From RYN-230 sp963704995 (GTDB lineage Bacteria; Actinomycetota; Actinomycetes; Streptosporangiales; Streptosporangiaceae): 64,000 nt of DNA. The notes under the pieces were generated by a model. The model was not told the DNA's origin. It did not search any database and saw only the letters and a list, made by a program, of their open reading frames with translations. The stretch's first letter is position 1; each line of letters opens with the position of its first letter. Location: contig CAVPIM010000018.1 of NCBI GenBank assembly GCA_963704995.1, positions 186,001 to 250,000 on the forward strand. The letters are read 5' to 3'. This document shows positions 25,007-34,194 of this stretch, in pieces. The position numbers and the translations under genes were made by a program.

Positions 25007-25591
25007 TCAGCCCGTCATCGGGGCCAGGCCCGGACCAGAGCCGGGGCCGTAGGCGGCCAGCTTGTCGCGCAGCCGGCCGCGGCCGCGGTGCAGCCGCGAC
25101 ATCACCGTGCCGATCGGGGTGCCCATGATCTCGGCGATCTCCTTGTAGGCGTACCCCTCGATATCGGCCAGGTACACGGCGACCCGGAACTCCTCGGGCA
25201 GGTCGCGCAGGGCGCGCAGGATCTCCGAGTCGGCCAGCCGGTCGAGCGCCTCCGCCTCGGCGGACCGGGCCTGGGCGGCCAGCGGGTCCGCGGGCAGCTG
25301 CCACTCCTGGAAGTCGCCGCCGGACGCCTGCCGCGGCTCACGGCGCCGCTTGCGGTAGGTGTTGATGAACGTGTTGGCCAGGATGCGGTGCAGCCAGGCC
25401 TTGAGGTTGGTCCCCGGGCGGAACTGGTGAAAAGCGGCGTACGCCTTGGCCGAGGTCTCCTGGACGAGGTCCTCGGCGTCCGTCGGGTTACGGGTCATGC
25501 GGAGCGCAGCGGGGTACAGCTGACCGAGGAACGGCACGACATCCTGCTCGAACCGCCGGTCCCGGTCCGGTGCCTCTTCGCTAGTCCCCAT
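25007..25591 (-). CDS. ECF RNA polymerase sigma factor, SigR/SigH-like
   Basis: 194 residues from ATG 25591 with GGAG six bases upstream. Region 2 is complete (FEQDVVPFLGQLYPAALRMTRNPTDAEDLVQETSAKAYAAF...LKAWLHRILANTFINTYRK). Region 4 follows (LPEEFRVAVYLADIEGYAYKEIAEIMGTPIGTVMSRLHRGRGRLRDKL). These features match the SigR/SigH thiol-stress group. In that group the anti-sigma factor RsrA normally follows immediately, but here asnB converges within 90 bases and no anti-sigma gene is present. Control may depend on a distant partner. The identification as SigR rather than another group-12 ECF is an inference from region 2 and 4 wording. Confidence 0.88.
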   Translation of the reverse strand: MGTSEEAPDRDRRFEQDVVPFLGQLYPAALRMTRNPTDAEDLVQETSAKAYAAFHQFRPGTNLKAWLHRILANTFINTYRKRRREPRQASGGDFQEWQLPADPLAAQARSAEAEALDRLADSEILRALRDLPEEFRVAVYLADIEGYAYKEIAEIMGTPIGTVMSRLHRGRGRLRDKLAAYGPGSGPGLAPMTG

Positions 25592-25988
25592 CGGTCACTC
25601 CACTCAATCATTACCCTTTCACCCTAGAGACGTACGGGAACACCCATCCGGCTCGGTGAATCGGGTCACATTTTCCCCCGGAGCTTCTGGCCTCTTTACT
25701 ACCCGCTGAATCTGAGAGATTCCTGAAGGCTCACTGTGGGCCTCAGCTGTGCTCTACCCGGTACTTCGGCGCCGGGCTGCCTTCCGGACTGGCCGGCCAC
25801 GGCGCGGGAATGCGCAGGCCCGCGGGCGGGTCACGTCACAATGAGGCGGGTGACCAGCGTTTTGCCGGGCGGCCACCGGCCAGCCACGCCGGCACCGGCC
25901 GAGGTGCCGGCCGGGCTGCTGCCAGCAGAGCTCGCTGCCAGCAGAGCCGCTGCAGGCCGGGCTGCTGCAGGCCGGGCTGGCCGGGCCG
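25592..25988. other. Divergent intergenic region with short tandem repeats
   Basis: 397 bp between the sigma factor and methylase genes. The part next to the methylase has CGCTGCCAGCAGAGC-like units repeated twice and GCTGCAGGCCGG units repeated two to three times (about 25915-25985). The first unit contains a CTGCT/AGCAG inverted repeat. No clear promoter could be fixed and no small gene was seen; the long frame beginning at 25736 only overlaps the methylase out of frame. Confidence 0.5.
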
Positions 25989-27707
25989 GTGCCGGCTGGG
26001 CCCATCGCCGACGAGTGCGCCCTGGTGGGCCTGGCCAGCAGGCTGGGCGCGGCCAGCGTGGCCGGCTGGTCCGCGGCCGAGCAGGACCTGGTAGCCCGCG
26101 CGGCGGCCCGTGGTCCGGGCGGCGGTCCGGGCGGGCGCGGCGCCGGTGCTCCGGAGGGCGGGCGCGCCGTGGCGGCGGCCCGGGACCGGATCCGGGCCGG
26201 GGAAGACCTGCTCGGGGACGTCTTCTGCGCGCTGCGCCGCCCGGCGGGCCGGCGGGTCCTGGGGCAGACGTTCACCCCCCCGCCGATCATCGCGAGCATG
26301 ATCGCCTGGGCCGCTGGCACCGGGATCCGGCCGGCCCGGGTCGTGGATCCCGGCTCCGGCTCGGCCCGGATGCTCCTGGCCGCCGGGCGCCGCTGGCCGC
26401 AGGCGGCCCTGGTCGGCGTGGAGATCGACCCGCTGGCCGCGATCCTCGGCCGGGCCAGCCTGGCCGCCGCCGGGTTCGCCGGCCGGTCCACGGTGCTGCT
26501 CGGCGACTACCGCTGGGCTGCGCTCCCCCCGGCCGGGGGCCCCACGCTGTTCCTGGGCAACCCGCCCTACGTGCGGCACCACCAGATCGCCGCGTCCGGG
26601 AAGGAGTGGTTCCGCCAGGCCGCGCGGGAGCACGGACTGGCCGCCAGCGGGCTGGCCGGGCTGCACGCCCACTTCTTCCTGGCCACCGCGCGGCACGCGG
26701 CCCCGGGCGACGTGGGCGTGTTCATCACCGCGGCCGAGTGGCTGGACGTGAACTACGGCCGCCTCATCCGGGAGCTGCTGCTCGGCCCGCTCGGCGGCCA
26801 GGCGGTCCATCTGGTCGAGCCGGCCGTGCCGGTGTTCGCGGACGCGGCGGCCACCTCCGTCATCACCTGCTTCCGGCCGGGCGCCGCCCCCCACGCGATC
26901 CGGATGCGCCGGATGGGCGGCCCGGCGGATCTAGGCCGGCTGGCGGGCGGCACCGCCGTGCCCGCGGGGGTGCTGCGGGGCGCACCTCGCTGGGGACCGC
27001 TGCTCCGCATGGACTCACCGGGCCCCGCGACCCCCGGCCCCGCCCGGCCGCGCGCACCCGCCGGCCACCCGGGACGTCTCCCGGAGGGTCACGTCGAGCT
27101 GGGCGAACTGTGCCGGGTCCACCGGGGGCAGGTCACCGGGGCCAACGCGGTCTGGGTCACGGCCGGGCCGCACCCGCTGATCCCGGCCCGGTTCCTGATC
27201 CCCGCGGTGACCCGGGCCCGGGAGCTGATCGCGGCCGGCCCGGTCCTGCCGCCCGGCACCCCGCTGCGCCGGGTCATCAGCCTGCCCGCGGACCTGGATG
27301 GCCTGCCCGGCGGGGAACGGGCCGCCGTGGCGTCTTTCCTCCGCCAGGCCACCGCGGCCGGGGCCGCGGACTCGTACGTGGCGCGGCACCGCACGCCCTG
27401 GTGGCGCGTCCGGCTCCGCGTCCCGCCGCCGATCCTGGCCAGCTACATGGGCCGCCGGCCGCCGGTCTTCGTGCGTAACGAGGCGGCCGCCAGTTACCTG
27501 AACATCGCGCACGGGCTGTATCCGCGCGAGCCGCTCCCGCCGGGGGTCCTCCACGCCCTCGCCGCGTTCCTGAGCGGTTCGGTCACCCCGGGCCAGGGCC
27601 GGGTCTACGCGGGCGGCCTGGTCAAGTTCGAGCCCCGGGAGATGGAACGGCTGCCGGTGCCGGGACCGGCCCTGCTGGCCGCCTGGCCCGGGCCGGCCCA
27701 GGCGTGA
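25989..27707 (+). CDS. N6-adenine DNA methyltransferase, orphan (Eco57I-like)
   Basis: 572 residues from GTG 25989; the start is uncertain because the region before it is repetitive and lacks a clear ribosome site. SAM-binding motif I is VVDPGSGSARMLLAAG (about residues 118-133), preceded by GQTFTPPPIIASMIAWAAG. The catalytic motif IV NPPYVRHH is near residue 193. The C-terminal half, with ILASYMGRRPPVFVRNEAAASYLNIAHGLYPRE, resembles the target-recognition end of Eco57I/BREX-type methylases. There is no endonuclease, helicase or phage-defence neighbour on either side, so it looks like an orphan regulator of DNA methylation or a relic. The target sequence cannot be inferred. Confidence 0.85.
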   Translation: MPAGPIADECALVGLASRLGAASVAGWSAAEQDLVARAAARGPGGGPGGRGAGAPEGGRAVAAARDRIRAGEDLLGDVFCALRRPAGRRVLGQTFTPPPIIASMIAWAAGTGIRPARVVDPGSGSARMLLAAGRRWPQAALVGVEIDPLAAILGRASLAAAGFAGRSTVLLGDYRWAALPPAGGPTLFLGNPPYVRHHQIAASGKEWFRQAAREHGLAASGLAGLHAHFFLATARHAAPGDVGVFITAAEWLDVNYGRLIRELLLGPLGGQAVHLVEPAVPVFADAAATSVITCFRPGAAPHAIRMRRMGGPADLGRLAGGTAVPAGVLRGAPRWGPLLRMDSPGPATPGPARPRAPAGHPGRLPEGHVELGELCRVHRGQVTGANAVWVTAGPHPLIPARFLIPAVTRARELIAAGPVLPPGTPLRRVISLPADLDGLPGGERAAVASFLRQATAAGAADSYVARHRTPWWRVRLRVPPPILASYMGRRPPVFVRNEAAASYLNIAHGLYPREPLPPGVLHALAAFLSGSVTPGQGRVYAGGLVKFEPREMERLPVPGPALLAAWPGPAQA

Positions 27708-27734
27708 GCCCGCGGGGGGCCGTGTGCCCGGGCG

Positions 27735-29498
27735 CTAGATCCAGCCGTGGTACCACATCTGCGACAGCCAGGTCGAGTACGGGATGACCTTGGCCGTCAG
27801 GATGGGATACATGTACGCGAAGTTCAGCAGCACCCCGAGCAGGTAGGCACCGACCACCGCCGCGCCCACCGTGCGGCGCATCGCCGACGCCCGCGCCGAG
27901 CCGAGGATCAGCCCCAGGCACAGGGTGATCGACAGGATCAGGAACGGCTCGAACTCCAGCGCGTAGAAGAAGAACTCGGTCCGGTGGTCGTGCAGCGCGA
28001 ACCAGAACCAGGGCAGCCAGCCCACGGCCACGGCCAGCAGCAGCGCCCCGGCCCGCCAGTCCCGGCGGGTCAGCCACCAGGCCAGGCAGACCAGCAGCGT
28101 GGCGATGGACGCCCACCAGATCAGCGGCGTGCCGATGGCCAGCACTTCCTGGGCCTTGGCGCTGGCACAGGCCCCGTGCGTGCCGCCCGCCGGGCACTGC
28201 CAGAAGAACGCGACCGGCCTGCTCATCACCAGCCAGGTCCAGGGCTGCGACTGGTACGGGTGATGCGTGGTCAGGCCGAGGTGGAACTGGAGTATCTGCT
28301 TCTGGTACTGCACGAACGAGGCCAGCGCCGAGATCACCGGGGTGTGGGGCCCGTTCTGCCCGGCCCATTGCCGGTCGTACCCGGTGCTGGTGAAGAACCA
28401 GCCGGACCAGGTGATCAGGTAGACCCCGATGGGCAGCACGCCGAACCAGGCCGGCATCCAGCGGTGCCGCCGCAGGGTGCCGAGGAAGCCGTTGGGCAGC
28501 CCGGCGGCCCGGCGGGCGCCGATGTCCCAGGCGATGACCAGCGCGGTCAGGCCGAGCAGGTACCAGATCGCGTCCCACTTGGAGGCCAGGGCCAGGCCGA
28601 TGCAGACTCCGGCGCCCACCCGCCACCAGGGGATCCGCTGCCGCCAGGTCCCGCCCGGGGCGCCCGGGCGGCCCGGTTCCAGGCCGGCCAGGTCCGGGCC
28701 GGCCAGGTCCGGGCCAGCCAGGTCCGGGCCGTACGGCGTCCCGCCCGCAGCGCCGGTCACAGTGCCACCCGCGGTGCCACCTACAGGGCCGCCCACCGTG
28801 CCACCTACAGGGCCGCCCATAGGTCCACCGGCCGCCCGGCCCATCACCCCGTCCACCGCCGCGGCCAGCCGGGCCCGGGTGACGTCCCGGTCCACGACCA
28901 GGCAGCCGAACGCGGCCAGGACCCAGAACATCAGGAAGATGTCCAGCAGGGCCGTGCGGCTCATCACGAACTCGAGCCCGTCCAGCGCCATCAGCAGGCC
29001 GGCGACGCAGCCGAGCAGGGTGGACCGGGTCATCCGCCGGGTGATCCGGGCCAGCAGCAGGATGGCCAGCGAGCCGATTACCGCGGTGGCGAACCGCCAG
29101 CCGAATGAGTTGACGCCGAACGTCCACTCGCCGAACGCGATGAACAGCTTCCCGGCCGGCGGGTGCACGACGAACTCGCCGCCGCTGGTGAAGATGTGCG
29201 TGTTCCCGCGCACCAGCATCGAATTCCGGGCGCTGACGTAGTTGTGCTCGACGCCGTACCGCAGGATCCCCAGCGCGTCCGGCACGTAGTAGGTCTCATC
29301 GAAGATGACCTTGTCCGGCTTGCCCAGCTGGTTGAGCCGCAGGAACGCGCCGAAGGCGGTGACCAGCAGCGGGCCCAGCCAGCCCCACAGCGTGCCACCG
29401 GGCATGGGCGGGACCATCCGGGCCAGGAGACCGGATGGCGGGTCGGTGGTCGCGGCGGCCGGCTGCGCGGTCGCCCGGGAAGCCATCATCGGACACAT
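27735..29498 (-). CDS. pmt: Protein O-mannosyltransferase (GT39 family)
   Basis: About 587 residues. The start is uncertain: ATGs at 29498, 29489 and 29486 are in frame and none has a good ribosome site. The catalytic Asp-Glu pair is in VIFDETYYVPDALGI in the first extracytoplasmic loop. Many membrane helices follow, and the C-terminus WLSQMWYHGWI is typical of actinobacterial Pmt. It transfers mannose from polyprenyl-phosphate-mannose to Ser/Thr of proteins leaving through Sec. A Gly-rich segment, about residues 255-315, contains GPDLAGPDLAG repeats encoded by a 15-bp minisatellite (28686-28730) and is not usual. The gene is divergent from rsmI, its normal neighbour. Confidence 0.93.
   Translation of the reverse strand: MCPMMASRATAQPAAATTDPPSGLLARMVPPMPGGTLWGWLGPLLVTAFGAFLRLNQLGKPDKVIFDETYYVPDALGILRYGVEHNYVSARNSMLVRGNTHIFTSGGEFVVHPPAGKLFIAFGEWTFGVNSFGWRFATAVIGSLAILLLARITRRMTRSTLLGCVAGLLMALDGLEFVMSRTALLDIFLMFWVLAAFGCLVVDRDVTRARLAAAVDGVMGRAAGGPMGGPVGGTVGGPVGGTAGGTVTGAAGGTPYGPDLAGPDLAGPDLAGLEPGRPGAPGGTWRQRIPWWRVGAGVCIGLALASKWDAIWYLLGLTALVIAWDIGARRAAGLPNGFLGTLRRHRWMPAWFGVLPIGVYLITWSGWFFTSTGYDRQWAGQNGPHTPVISALASFVQYQKQILQFHLGLTTHHPYQSQPWTWLVMSRPVAFFWQCPAGGTHGACASAKAQEVLAIGTPLIWWASIATLLVCLAWWLTRRDWRAGALLLAVAVGWLPWFWFALHDHRTEFFFYALEFEPFLILSITLCLGLILGSARASAMRRTVGAAVVGAYLLGVLLNFAYMYPILTAKVIPYSTWLSQMWYHGWI
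28686..28730. repeat. 15-bp tandem repeat inside pmt, 3 copies
   Basis: Three copies of GGCCAGGTCCGGGCC (last copy with one change) that encode GPDLA repeats in the O-mannosyltransferase. The length keeps the frame. Confidence 0.85.
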
Positions 29499-29645
29499 GG
29501 TATGGGGGCGGGCGCGCTTTCCGGCGCCAGATCGCGACGCAGTGGTGTGCCCGGCGCAACGCGGCGGTGCCCGGGATTTCGCCCGCGGGCGCAGCACCGG
29601 GACGTGGCCCGGGAGATGGCCCGGGGACATAGCGTGGTGCCCGGC

Positions 29646-30602
29646 ATGAACACCAGCGACTCAGCGGACGGCTACGGCACGCTCACCGTCGCCGCCGTGC
29701 CCATCGGGCGGCCCGGCGACGCGTCACCGCTGCTCGCGCAGGCCCTGGCCGAGGCACCGCTGGTGGCGGCCGAGGACACCCGGCGGCTGCGGCGGCTGGC
29801 CGCCACCCTCGGCGTCGAGGTGACCGGCCGGGTCGTCTCCTACTGGGAGGGCGTCGAGCGGCACCGCGGTGACCAGCTGCTCGATTCGCTCCGCCAGGGG
29901 CAGGACGTGCTGCTGGTCTCCGACGCGGGCATGCCCGCGATCAGCGATCCGGGGTACCGGCTGGTGGCGGCCGCGGCCGGGGCGGGAGCCCGGGTCAGGG
30001 TGCTGCCCGGGCCTTCGGCGGTGACCGCCGCGCTGGCCGTGTCGGGCCTGCCCTCCGACCGGTTCTGCTTCGAGGGGTTCCCGCCCCGCAAGGACGGCGA
30101 GCGGGCCCGCCGCTTCGCCGAGCTGGCTGCCGAGCCACGGACCATGGTCTTCTTCGAGGCCGCCAAGCGGGCCGGGGCCACCCTGGGCGAGCTGGCCGCG
30201 GCGTTCGGGCCCGGGCGGCGGGCGGTGGTGTGCCGTGAGCTGACCAAGACGCATGAGGAAGTCCGGCGGGGCTCGCTGGCCGAGCTGGCCGACTGGGCCG
30301 AGGGGGGCCTGCTGGGCGAGGTGACCCTGGTCGTCGCGGGCGACCCGGGAGGGCCCCGGCTCACCCTGGAGGAGGCGGCGGCTGAGGTAGCCCGCCGGGC
30401 CGCGGACGGCCAGCCGCGCAGCGAGGCGGTCGCCGCGGTGGCCCGGGAGTCCGGCCTGCGCCGGCGGGAGGTGTACGACGCCGTGCTGGCGGCCCGCCGC
30501 GCTGGGCCCGGTGGTCCCGGCGGTGCTGGTCCCGGCGGTGCTGGTCCCGGTGGTGCTGGTCCCGGGGGGCCGGCCGCCCAGGCCCCTGTTCCTCCGGCCT
30601 GA
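29646..30602 (+). CDS. rsmI: 16S rRNA (cytidine-1402-2'-O)-methyltransferase RsmI
   Basis: 318 residues from ATG 29646. The tetrapyrrole-methylase fold is shown by GTLTVAAVPIGRPGDASPLL, AAEDTRRLRRLA, VLLVSDAGMPAISDPGYRLVAAA and LPGPSAVTAALAVSGLPSDRFCFEGF. The enzyme methylates C1402 of 16S rRNA in the decoding centre. The C-terminal 40 residues are an extra Gly/Pro-rich tail made by a 15-bp repeat (about 30513-30570). It is divergent from pmt and upstream of metG, the conserved actinomycete order. Confidence 0.95.
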   Translation: MNTSDSADGYGTLTVAAVPIGRPGDASPLLAQALAEAPLVAAEDTRRLRRLAATLGVEVTGRVVSYWEGVERHRGDQLLDSLRQGQDVLLVSDAGMPAISDPGYRLVAAAAGAGARVRVLPGPSAVTAALAVSGLPSDRFCFEGFPPRKDGERARRFAELAAEPRTMVFFEAAKRAGATLGELAAAFGPGRRAVVCRELTKTHEEVRRGSLAELADWAEGGLLGEVTLVVAGDPGGPRLTLEEAAAEVARRAADGQPRSEAVAAVARESGLRRREVYDAVLAARRAGPGGPGGAGPGGAGPGGAGPGGPAAQAPVPPA

Positions 30603-30678
30603 GCTGGGCCGCTGGCTAAACCGTGCCTTCGGCCTAATCCGTTCGGGACCTGCCCGGCGTTGCCCCTAGGCTGGACCC

Positions 30679-32475
30679 ATGTCCGCGACGACCCGTCACA
30701 TCCTGACCGCGCCCGCCTGGCCGTACGCCAACGGGCCCCGCCACATCGGCCATGTCTCCGGCTTCGGCCTGCCGTCCGACATGTTCAGCCGGTACCAGCG
30801 GATGGCGGGCAACCGGGTGCTGATGGTCAGCGGCACCGACGAGCACGGGACGCCGATCCAGGTCGCCGCCGACGCCGAGGGGCTGACCGCCCGCCAGCTC
30901 GCCGACCGCTACAACCGGGTGATCGCGGAGGACCTCCGCGCGCTGGGCATCTCCTACGACCTGTTCACCCGGACCACGACCCGCAACCACTACGCCGTGA
31001 CGCAGGAGATCTTCCTGGGCCTGCTCAAGAACGGCTACATCTTCCCGCAGACCACGCTGGGCGCCATCTCCCCGTCCACCGGCCGGACCCTGCCGGACCG
31101 CTACATCGAGGGCACCTGCCCGATCTGCGGCTACGAGCACGCCCGTGGCGACCAGTGCGACAACTGCGGCAACCAGCTCGACCCGGTCGACCTGATCAAT
31201 CCCCGCTCGAAGATCAACGGCGAGACGCCCAAGTTCGTCGAGACCGAGCAGTACTTCCTGGACCTGCCCGCGTTCACCGAGGTGCTCCGCAAGTGGCTGA
31301 CCGGCAAGACCGGCCAGTGGCGGCCGAACGTGCTCAACTTCTCCCTGAACCTGCTCGATGAGCTGCGGCCCCGGGCTATCACCCGCGACCTGGACTGGGG
31401 CGTCCCGGTCCCGCTGGACGGCTGGCGGGACCGCACGGATAAGCGGATCTACGTCTGGTTCGACGCGGTGATCGGCTACCTGTCCGCGTCCATCGAGTGG
31501 GCCCGCCGGTCCGGCGACCCGGACGCCTGGCGCGCGTGGTGGCAGTCGCCCGAGGCCGAGTCCTACTACTTCATGGGCAAGGACAACATCGTCTTCCACT
31601 CCGAGATCTGGCCCGCGATGCTGTTCGGCTACAACGGCCAGGGCAGCAAGGAGGGCAGCCCCGGTGCCCTCGGCGCGCTGAACGTGCCGACCGAGGTGGT
31701 CTCCAGCGAGTACCTCACGATGGAGGGCCGGAAGTTCTCCTCGTCCCGGTCCGTCGTGATCTACGTGCGTGACTTCCTGGCCCGCTACGACGTGGACGCG
31801 CTGCGCTACTACGTGGCGGTGGCCGGCCCGGAGAACCAGGACACCGACTTCACCTGGAGCGAGTTCCTCCGCCGCAACAACGACGAGCTGGTCGCCACCT
31901 GGGGCAACCTGGTCAACCGCTCGGTGTCGTTCGCGGCCCGGAACATCGGCTCGGTCCCCGAACCCGGCGCGCTGACCGACACCGACCGGGAAATCCTGGA
32001 ACGGTCCCGGCAGGCCTTCGCCCGGGTCGGCGGCGCCCTGGAGCGGTCCCGGTTCAAGGCCGGGGTCAACGACGCCATGCGCGCCGTGGGCGACGCCAAC
32101 AAGTACATGTCCGACCAGGCCCCGTGGAAGCTGCGCGAGTCCGACCCGGAGCGGATGCGCACGATCCTGCACGTGGTGCTGCAGCTGGTGGACGACGCGA
32201 AGACCATGCTCACGCCGTTCTTGCCCGAATCCTCGTCCAAGGTGTACCGGATGCTGGGCGGCGAGGGCACCTGGACCGGGATGCCCCGGATCGACGAGGT
32301 GGACGAGGGCGGCGAGCCGTCCTACCCGGTGATCACCGGGGACTACGACGCGGCCGCCCGCTGGGAGTCGCGCCCGATCACCCCGGGTACCGCGCTGGCC
32401 ACGCCCCAGCCGCTGTTCACCAAGCTGGACACCTCGATCGTCAACGAGGAACTGGCCCGGCTCGAGCAGCCGTGA
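30679..32475 (+). CDS. metG: Methionyl-tRNA synthetase
   Basis: 598 residues. The class I HIGH motif appears as ANGPRHIGH. The zinc-binding insert has CPICGYEHARGDQCDNCG (two CxxC pairs). The KMSKS loop is KFSSSRS, the variant often seen in actinobacteria. The anticodon-binding helical domain follows; there is no C-terminal tRNA-binding extension. It charges initiator and elongator tRNA-Met. It is the second gene of the rsmI-metG-tatD block. Confidence 0.97.
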   Translation: MSATTRHILTAPAWPYANGPRHIGHVSGFGLPSDMFSRYQRMAGNRVLMVSGTDEHGTPIQVAADAEGLTARQLADRYNRVIAEDLRALGISYDLFTRTTTRNHYAVTQEIFLGLLKNGYIFPQTTLGAISPSTGRTLPDRYIEGTCPICGYEHARGDQCDNCGNQLDPVDLINPRSKINGETPKFVETEQYFLDLPAFTEVLRKWLTGKTGQWRPNVLNFSLNLLDELRPRAITRDLDWGVPVPLDGWRDRTDKRIYVWFDAVIGYLSASIEWARRSGDPDAWRAWWQSPEAESYYFMGKDNIVFHSEIWPAMLFGYNGQGSKEGSPGALGALNVPTEVVSSEYLTMEGRKFSSSRSVVIYVRDFLARYDVDALRYYVAVAGPENQDTDFTWSEFLRRNNDELVATWGNLVNRSVSFAARNIGSVPEPGALTDTDREILERSRQAFARVGGALERSRFKAGVNDAMRAVGDANKYMSDQAPWKLRESDPERMRTILHVVLQLVDDAKTMLTPFLPESSSKVYRMLGGEGTWTGMPRIDEVDEGGEPSYPVITGDYDAAARWESRPITPGTALATPQPLFTKLDTSIVNEELARLEQP

Positions 32476-32488
32476 CCGGGCCGGCCGA

Positions 32489-33331
32489 GTGAGCACGCCA
32501 GGCGCCGATCAGTACGGGCGGCCGCCCGCGCCCGACCCGGAGCCGCTGCCGGGCACCGCGTTCGACAGTCACTGCCATCTGAACCTGGTGCCCGGCCCGG
32601 CCGGGGACGTGGTGGCCCGGGCCGCCGCCCGCGGCATCACGCGCATGATCACCGTGGGCACCGACCTGCCTTCCTCGTACTGGGCCGTGGCCTGCGCCGC
32701 GGACCACGACCCGGTGTACGCCGCGGTGGCCATCCATCCCAACGACACCAGGGGCGTGAGCGGCTGCGTTGCGGAGAAGGAAGCGGCCCGGGAGGAGATC
32801 GCCGCACTCGCGCGCGAGCCGCGGGTGCGGGCGGTGGGCGAGACCGGGCTGGACTACTACTGGGACGACGCGCCGCCCGAGCTGCAGCAGGAGTGGTTCC
32901 GGGCGCACATCGCGATCGCCAAGCAGGCCGGCAAGGCGCTGATGATCCACGACCGGGACGCGCACGAGGACATACTGCGCATCCTGGACGAGGAGGGCGC
33001 GCCGGACCAGGTCGTGTTCCACTGCTTCTCCGGGGACGCCGGGCTGGCCAAGCGCTGCGTGGCCGCGGGCTACGTGCTGAGCTTCGCCGGGACGCTGACG
33101 TTCAAGAACGCCCAGCCGCTGCGCGACGCCGCCGCCGTCGCGCCGCCGGAGTCCCTGCTGGTCGAGACCGACGCGCCGTTCCTGACCCCGGTGCCCAACC
33201 GCGGCAAGTCCAACTCCCCGGTCCAGGTGGTGCACACGCTGCGGGCGCTGGCCGCCCTCAAGCAGATGGACGTGGCGGAGTTGTGCGCGGTCATCGAGGC
33301 GACCGGCCAGCGCGTCTTCGGCCCGTGGTAG
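32489..33331 (+). CDS. tatD: TatD-family metal-dependent hydrolase (DNase-like)
   Basis: 280 residues from GTG 32489. The metal ligands of the TIM barrel are FDSHCHLN (HxH), VGETGLDYYWDD, the HD in MIHDRDAHED, VFHCFSGD and LLVETDAPFLTPVP. Family members act as 3'-5' exonucleases or quality-control deacylases. In many actinomycetes an Rpf resuscitation factor gene separates tatD from ksgA; here the two overlap by seven bases and rpf is absent. Confidence 0.93.
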   Translation: MSTPGADQYGRPPAPDPEPLPGTAFDSHCHLNLVPGPAGDVVARAAARGITRMITVGTDLPSSYWAVACAADHDPVYAAVAIHPNDTRGVSGCVAEKEAAREEIAALAREPRVRAVGETGLDYYWDDAPPELQQEWFRAHIAIAKQAGKALMIHDRDAHEDILRILDEEGAPDQVVFHCFSGDAGLAKRCVAAGYVLSFAGTLTFKNAQPLRDAAAVAPPESLLVETDAPFLTPVPNRGKSNSPVQVVHTLRALAALKQMDVAELCAVIEATGQRVFGPW

Positions 33332-34194
33332 AAGGCGCCGCGCTCCTGGGACCGGCCGAGATCCGGGAGCTGGCCCGAAAGCTCGACGTCCGGCCGTCCA
33401 AGCGGCTCGGCCAGAACTTCGTCACCGACGCGGGGACGGTCCGGCGCATCGTGTCCCTGGCTGAGCTGGAGCCCGGCGACGTGGTGCTCGAGGTCGGGCC
33501 CGGGTTCGGCTCGCTGACCCTGGGCCTGCTCCCGGCCGCGCGCCAGGTCACCGCGATCGAGGTGGACCCGTCGCTGGCCGCCGCGCTCCCGCTGACCGTC
33601 GCCGCCCATGCGCCTTCTTTTCCGCAACGGCTGACCGTGCTCACCGCCGACGCCGCGCGGATCGGGGCCGGGGAACTGCCCGGCGACCCGCCCACGGCGC
33701 TGGTCGCCAACCTGCCGTACAACGTGGCGGTGCCGGTCGTGCTGCACCTGCTGGCCGAGCTGCCCACGCTGCGGCGGGGCCTGGTCATGGTGCAGGCCGA
33801 GGTGGCCGACCGGATGACCGCGCCGCCCGGCAGCCGGGTCTACGGCGTGCCGTCGGTCAAGCTCGCCTGGTACGCGGACTCCCGCCGGGCCGGGCCGGTG
33901 CCGCGCACGGTGTTCTGGCCGGTACCCAACGTGGATTCCGGGCTGGTCGCGTTCACCCGGCGCGACCCCCCGGACGTGGATGTGCCGCGCGCCGCGGTGT
34001 TCGCGGTGGTGGACGCCGCGTTCTCGCAGCGGCGCAAGACGCTCCGCGCGGCCCTGGCCACCTGGGCCGGGTCGGCGGCGGGCGCGGAACGCATCCTGCG
34101 CGCGGCGGGGGTCGACCCTGGGGCGCGCGGCGAGTCACTGGGGGTCGCCGAGTTCGCCCGGATCGCCCAGGCAGCTACGATCGGGGGATCGTGA
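33325..34194 (+). CDS. ksgA: 16S rRNA (adenine-1518/1519-N6)-dimethyltransferase KsgA/RsmA
   Basis: 289 residues from GTG 33325, inside the end of tatD. Motifs: KRLGQNFVTDAGTVRRIV, the SAM-binding VLEVGPGFGSLTLGLL, the acidic TAIEVDPSLAAAL, and the catalytic NLPYNVAVPVVLHLL. The C-terminal helical domain has FSQRRKTLRAAL. It dimethylates two adenines in helix 45 of 16S rRNA late in 30S assembly. It overlaps ispE by GTGA. Confidence 0.95.
   Translation: MVEGAALLGPAEIRELARKLDVRPSKRLGQNFVTDAGTVRRIVSLAELEPGDVVLEVGPGFGSLTLGLLPAARQVTAIEVDPSLAAALPLTVAAHAPSFPQRLTVLTADAARIGAGELPGDPPTALVANLPYNVAVPVVLHLLAELPTLRRGLVMVQAEVADRMTAPPGSRVYGVPSVKLAWYADSRRAGPVPRTVFWPVPNVDSGLVAFTRRDPPDVDVPRAAVFAVVDAAFSQRRKTLRAALATWAGSAAGAERILRAAGVDPGARGESLGVAEFARIAQAATIGGS

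Noticed and set aside
25736..27478. 580-codon plus frame overlapping the methylase
   Set aside because: Arg/Pro/Gly-rich without motifs; the alternative frame has the SAM and NPPY motifs.
30634..32496. 620-codon minus frame opposite metG
   Set aside because: metG is complete and recognisable; the antisense reading has no family features.
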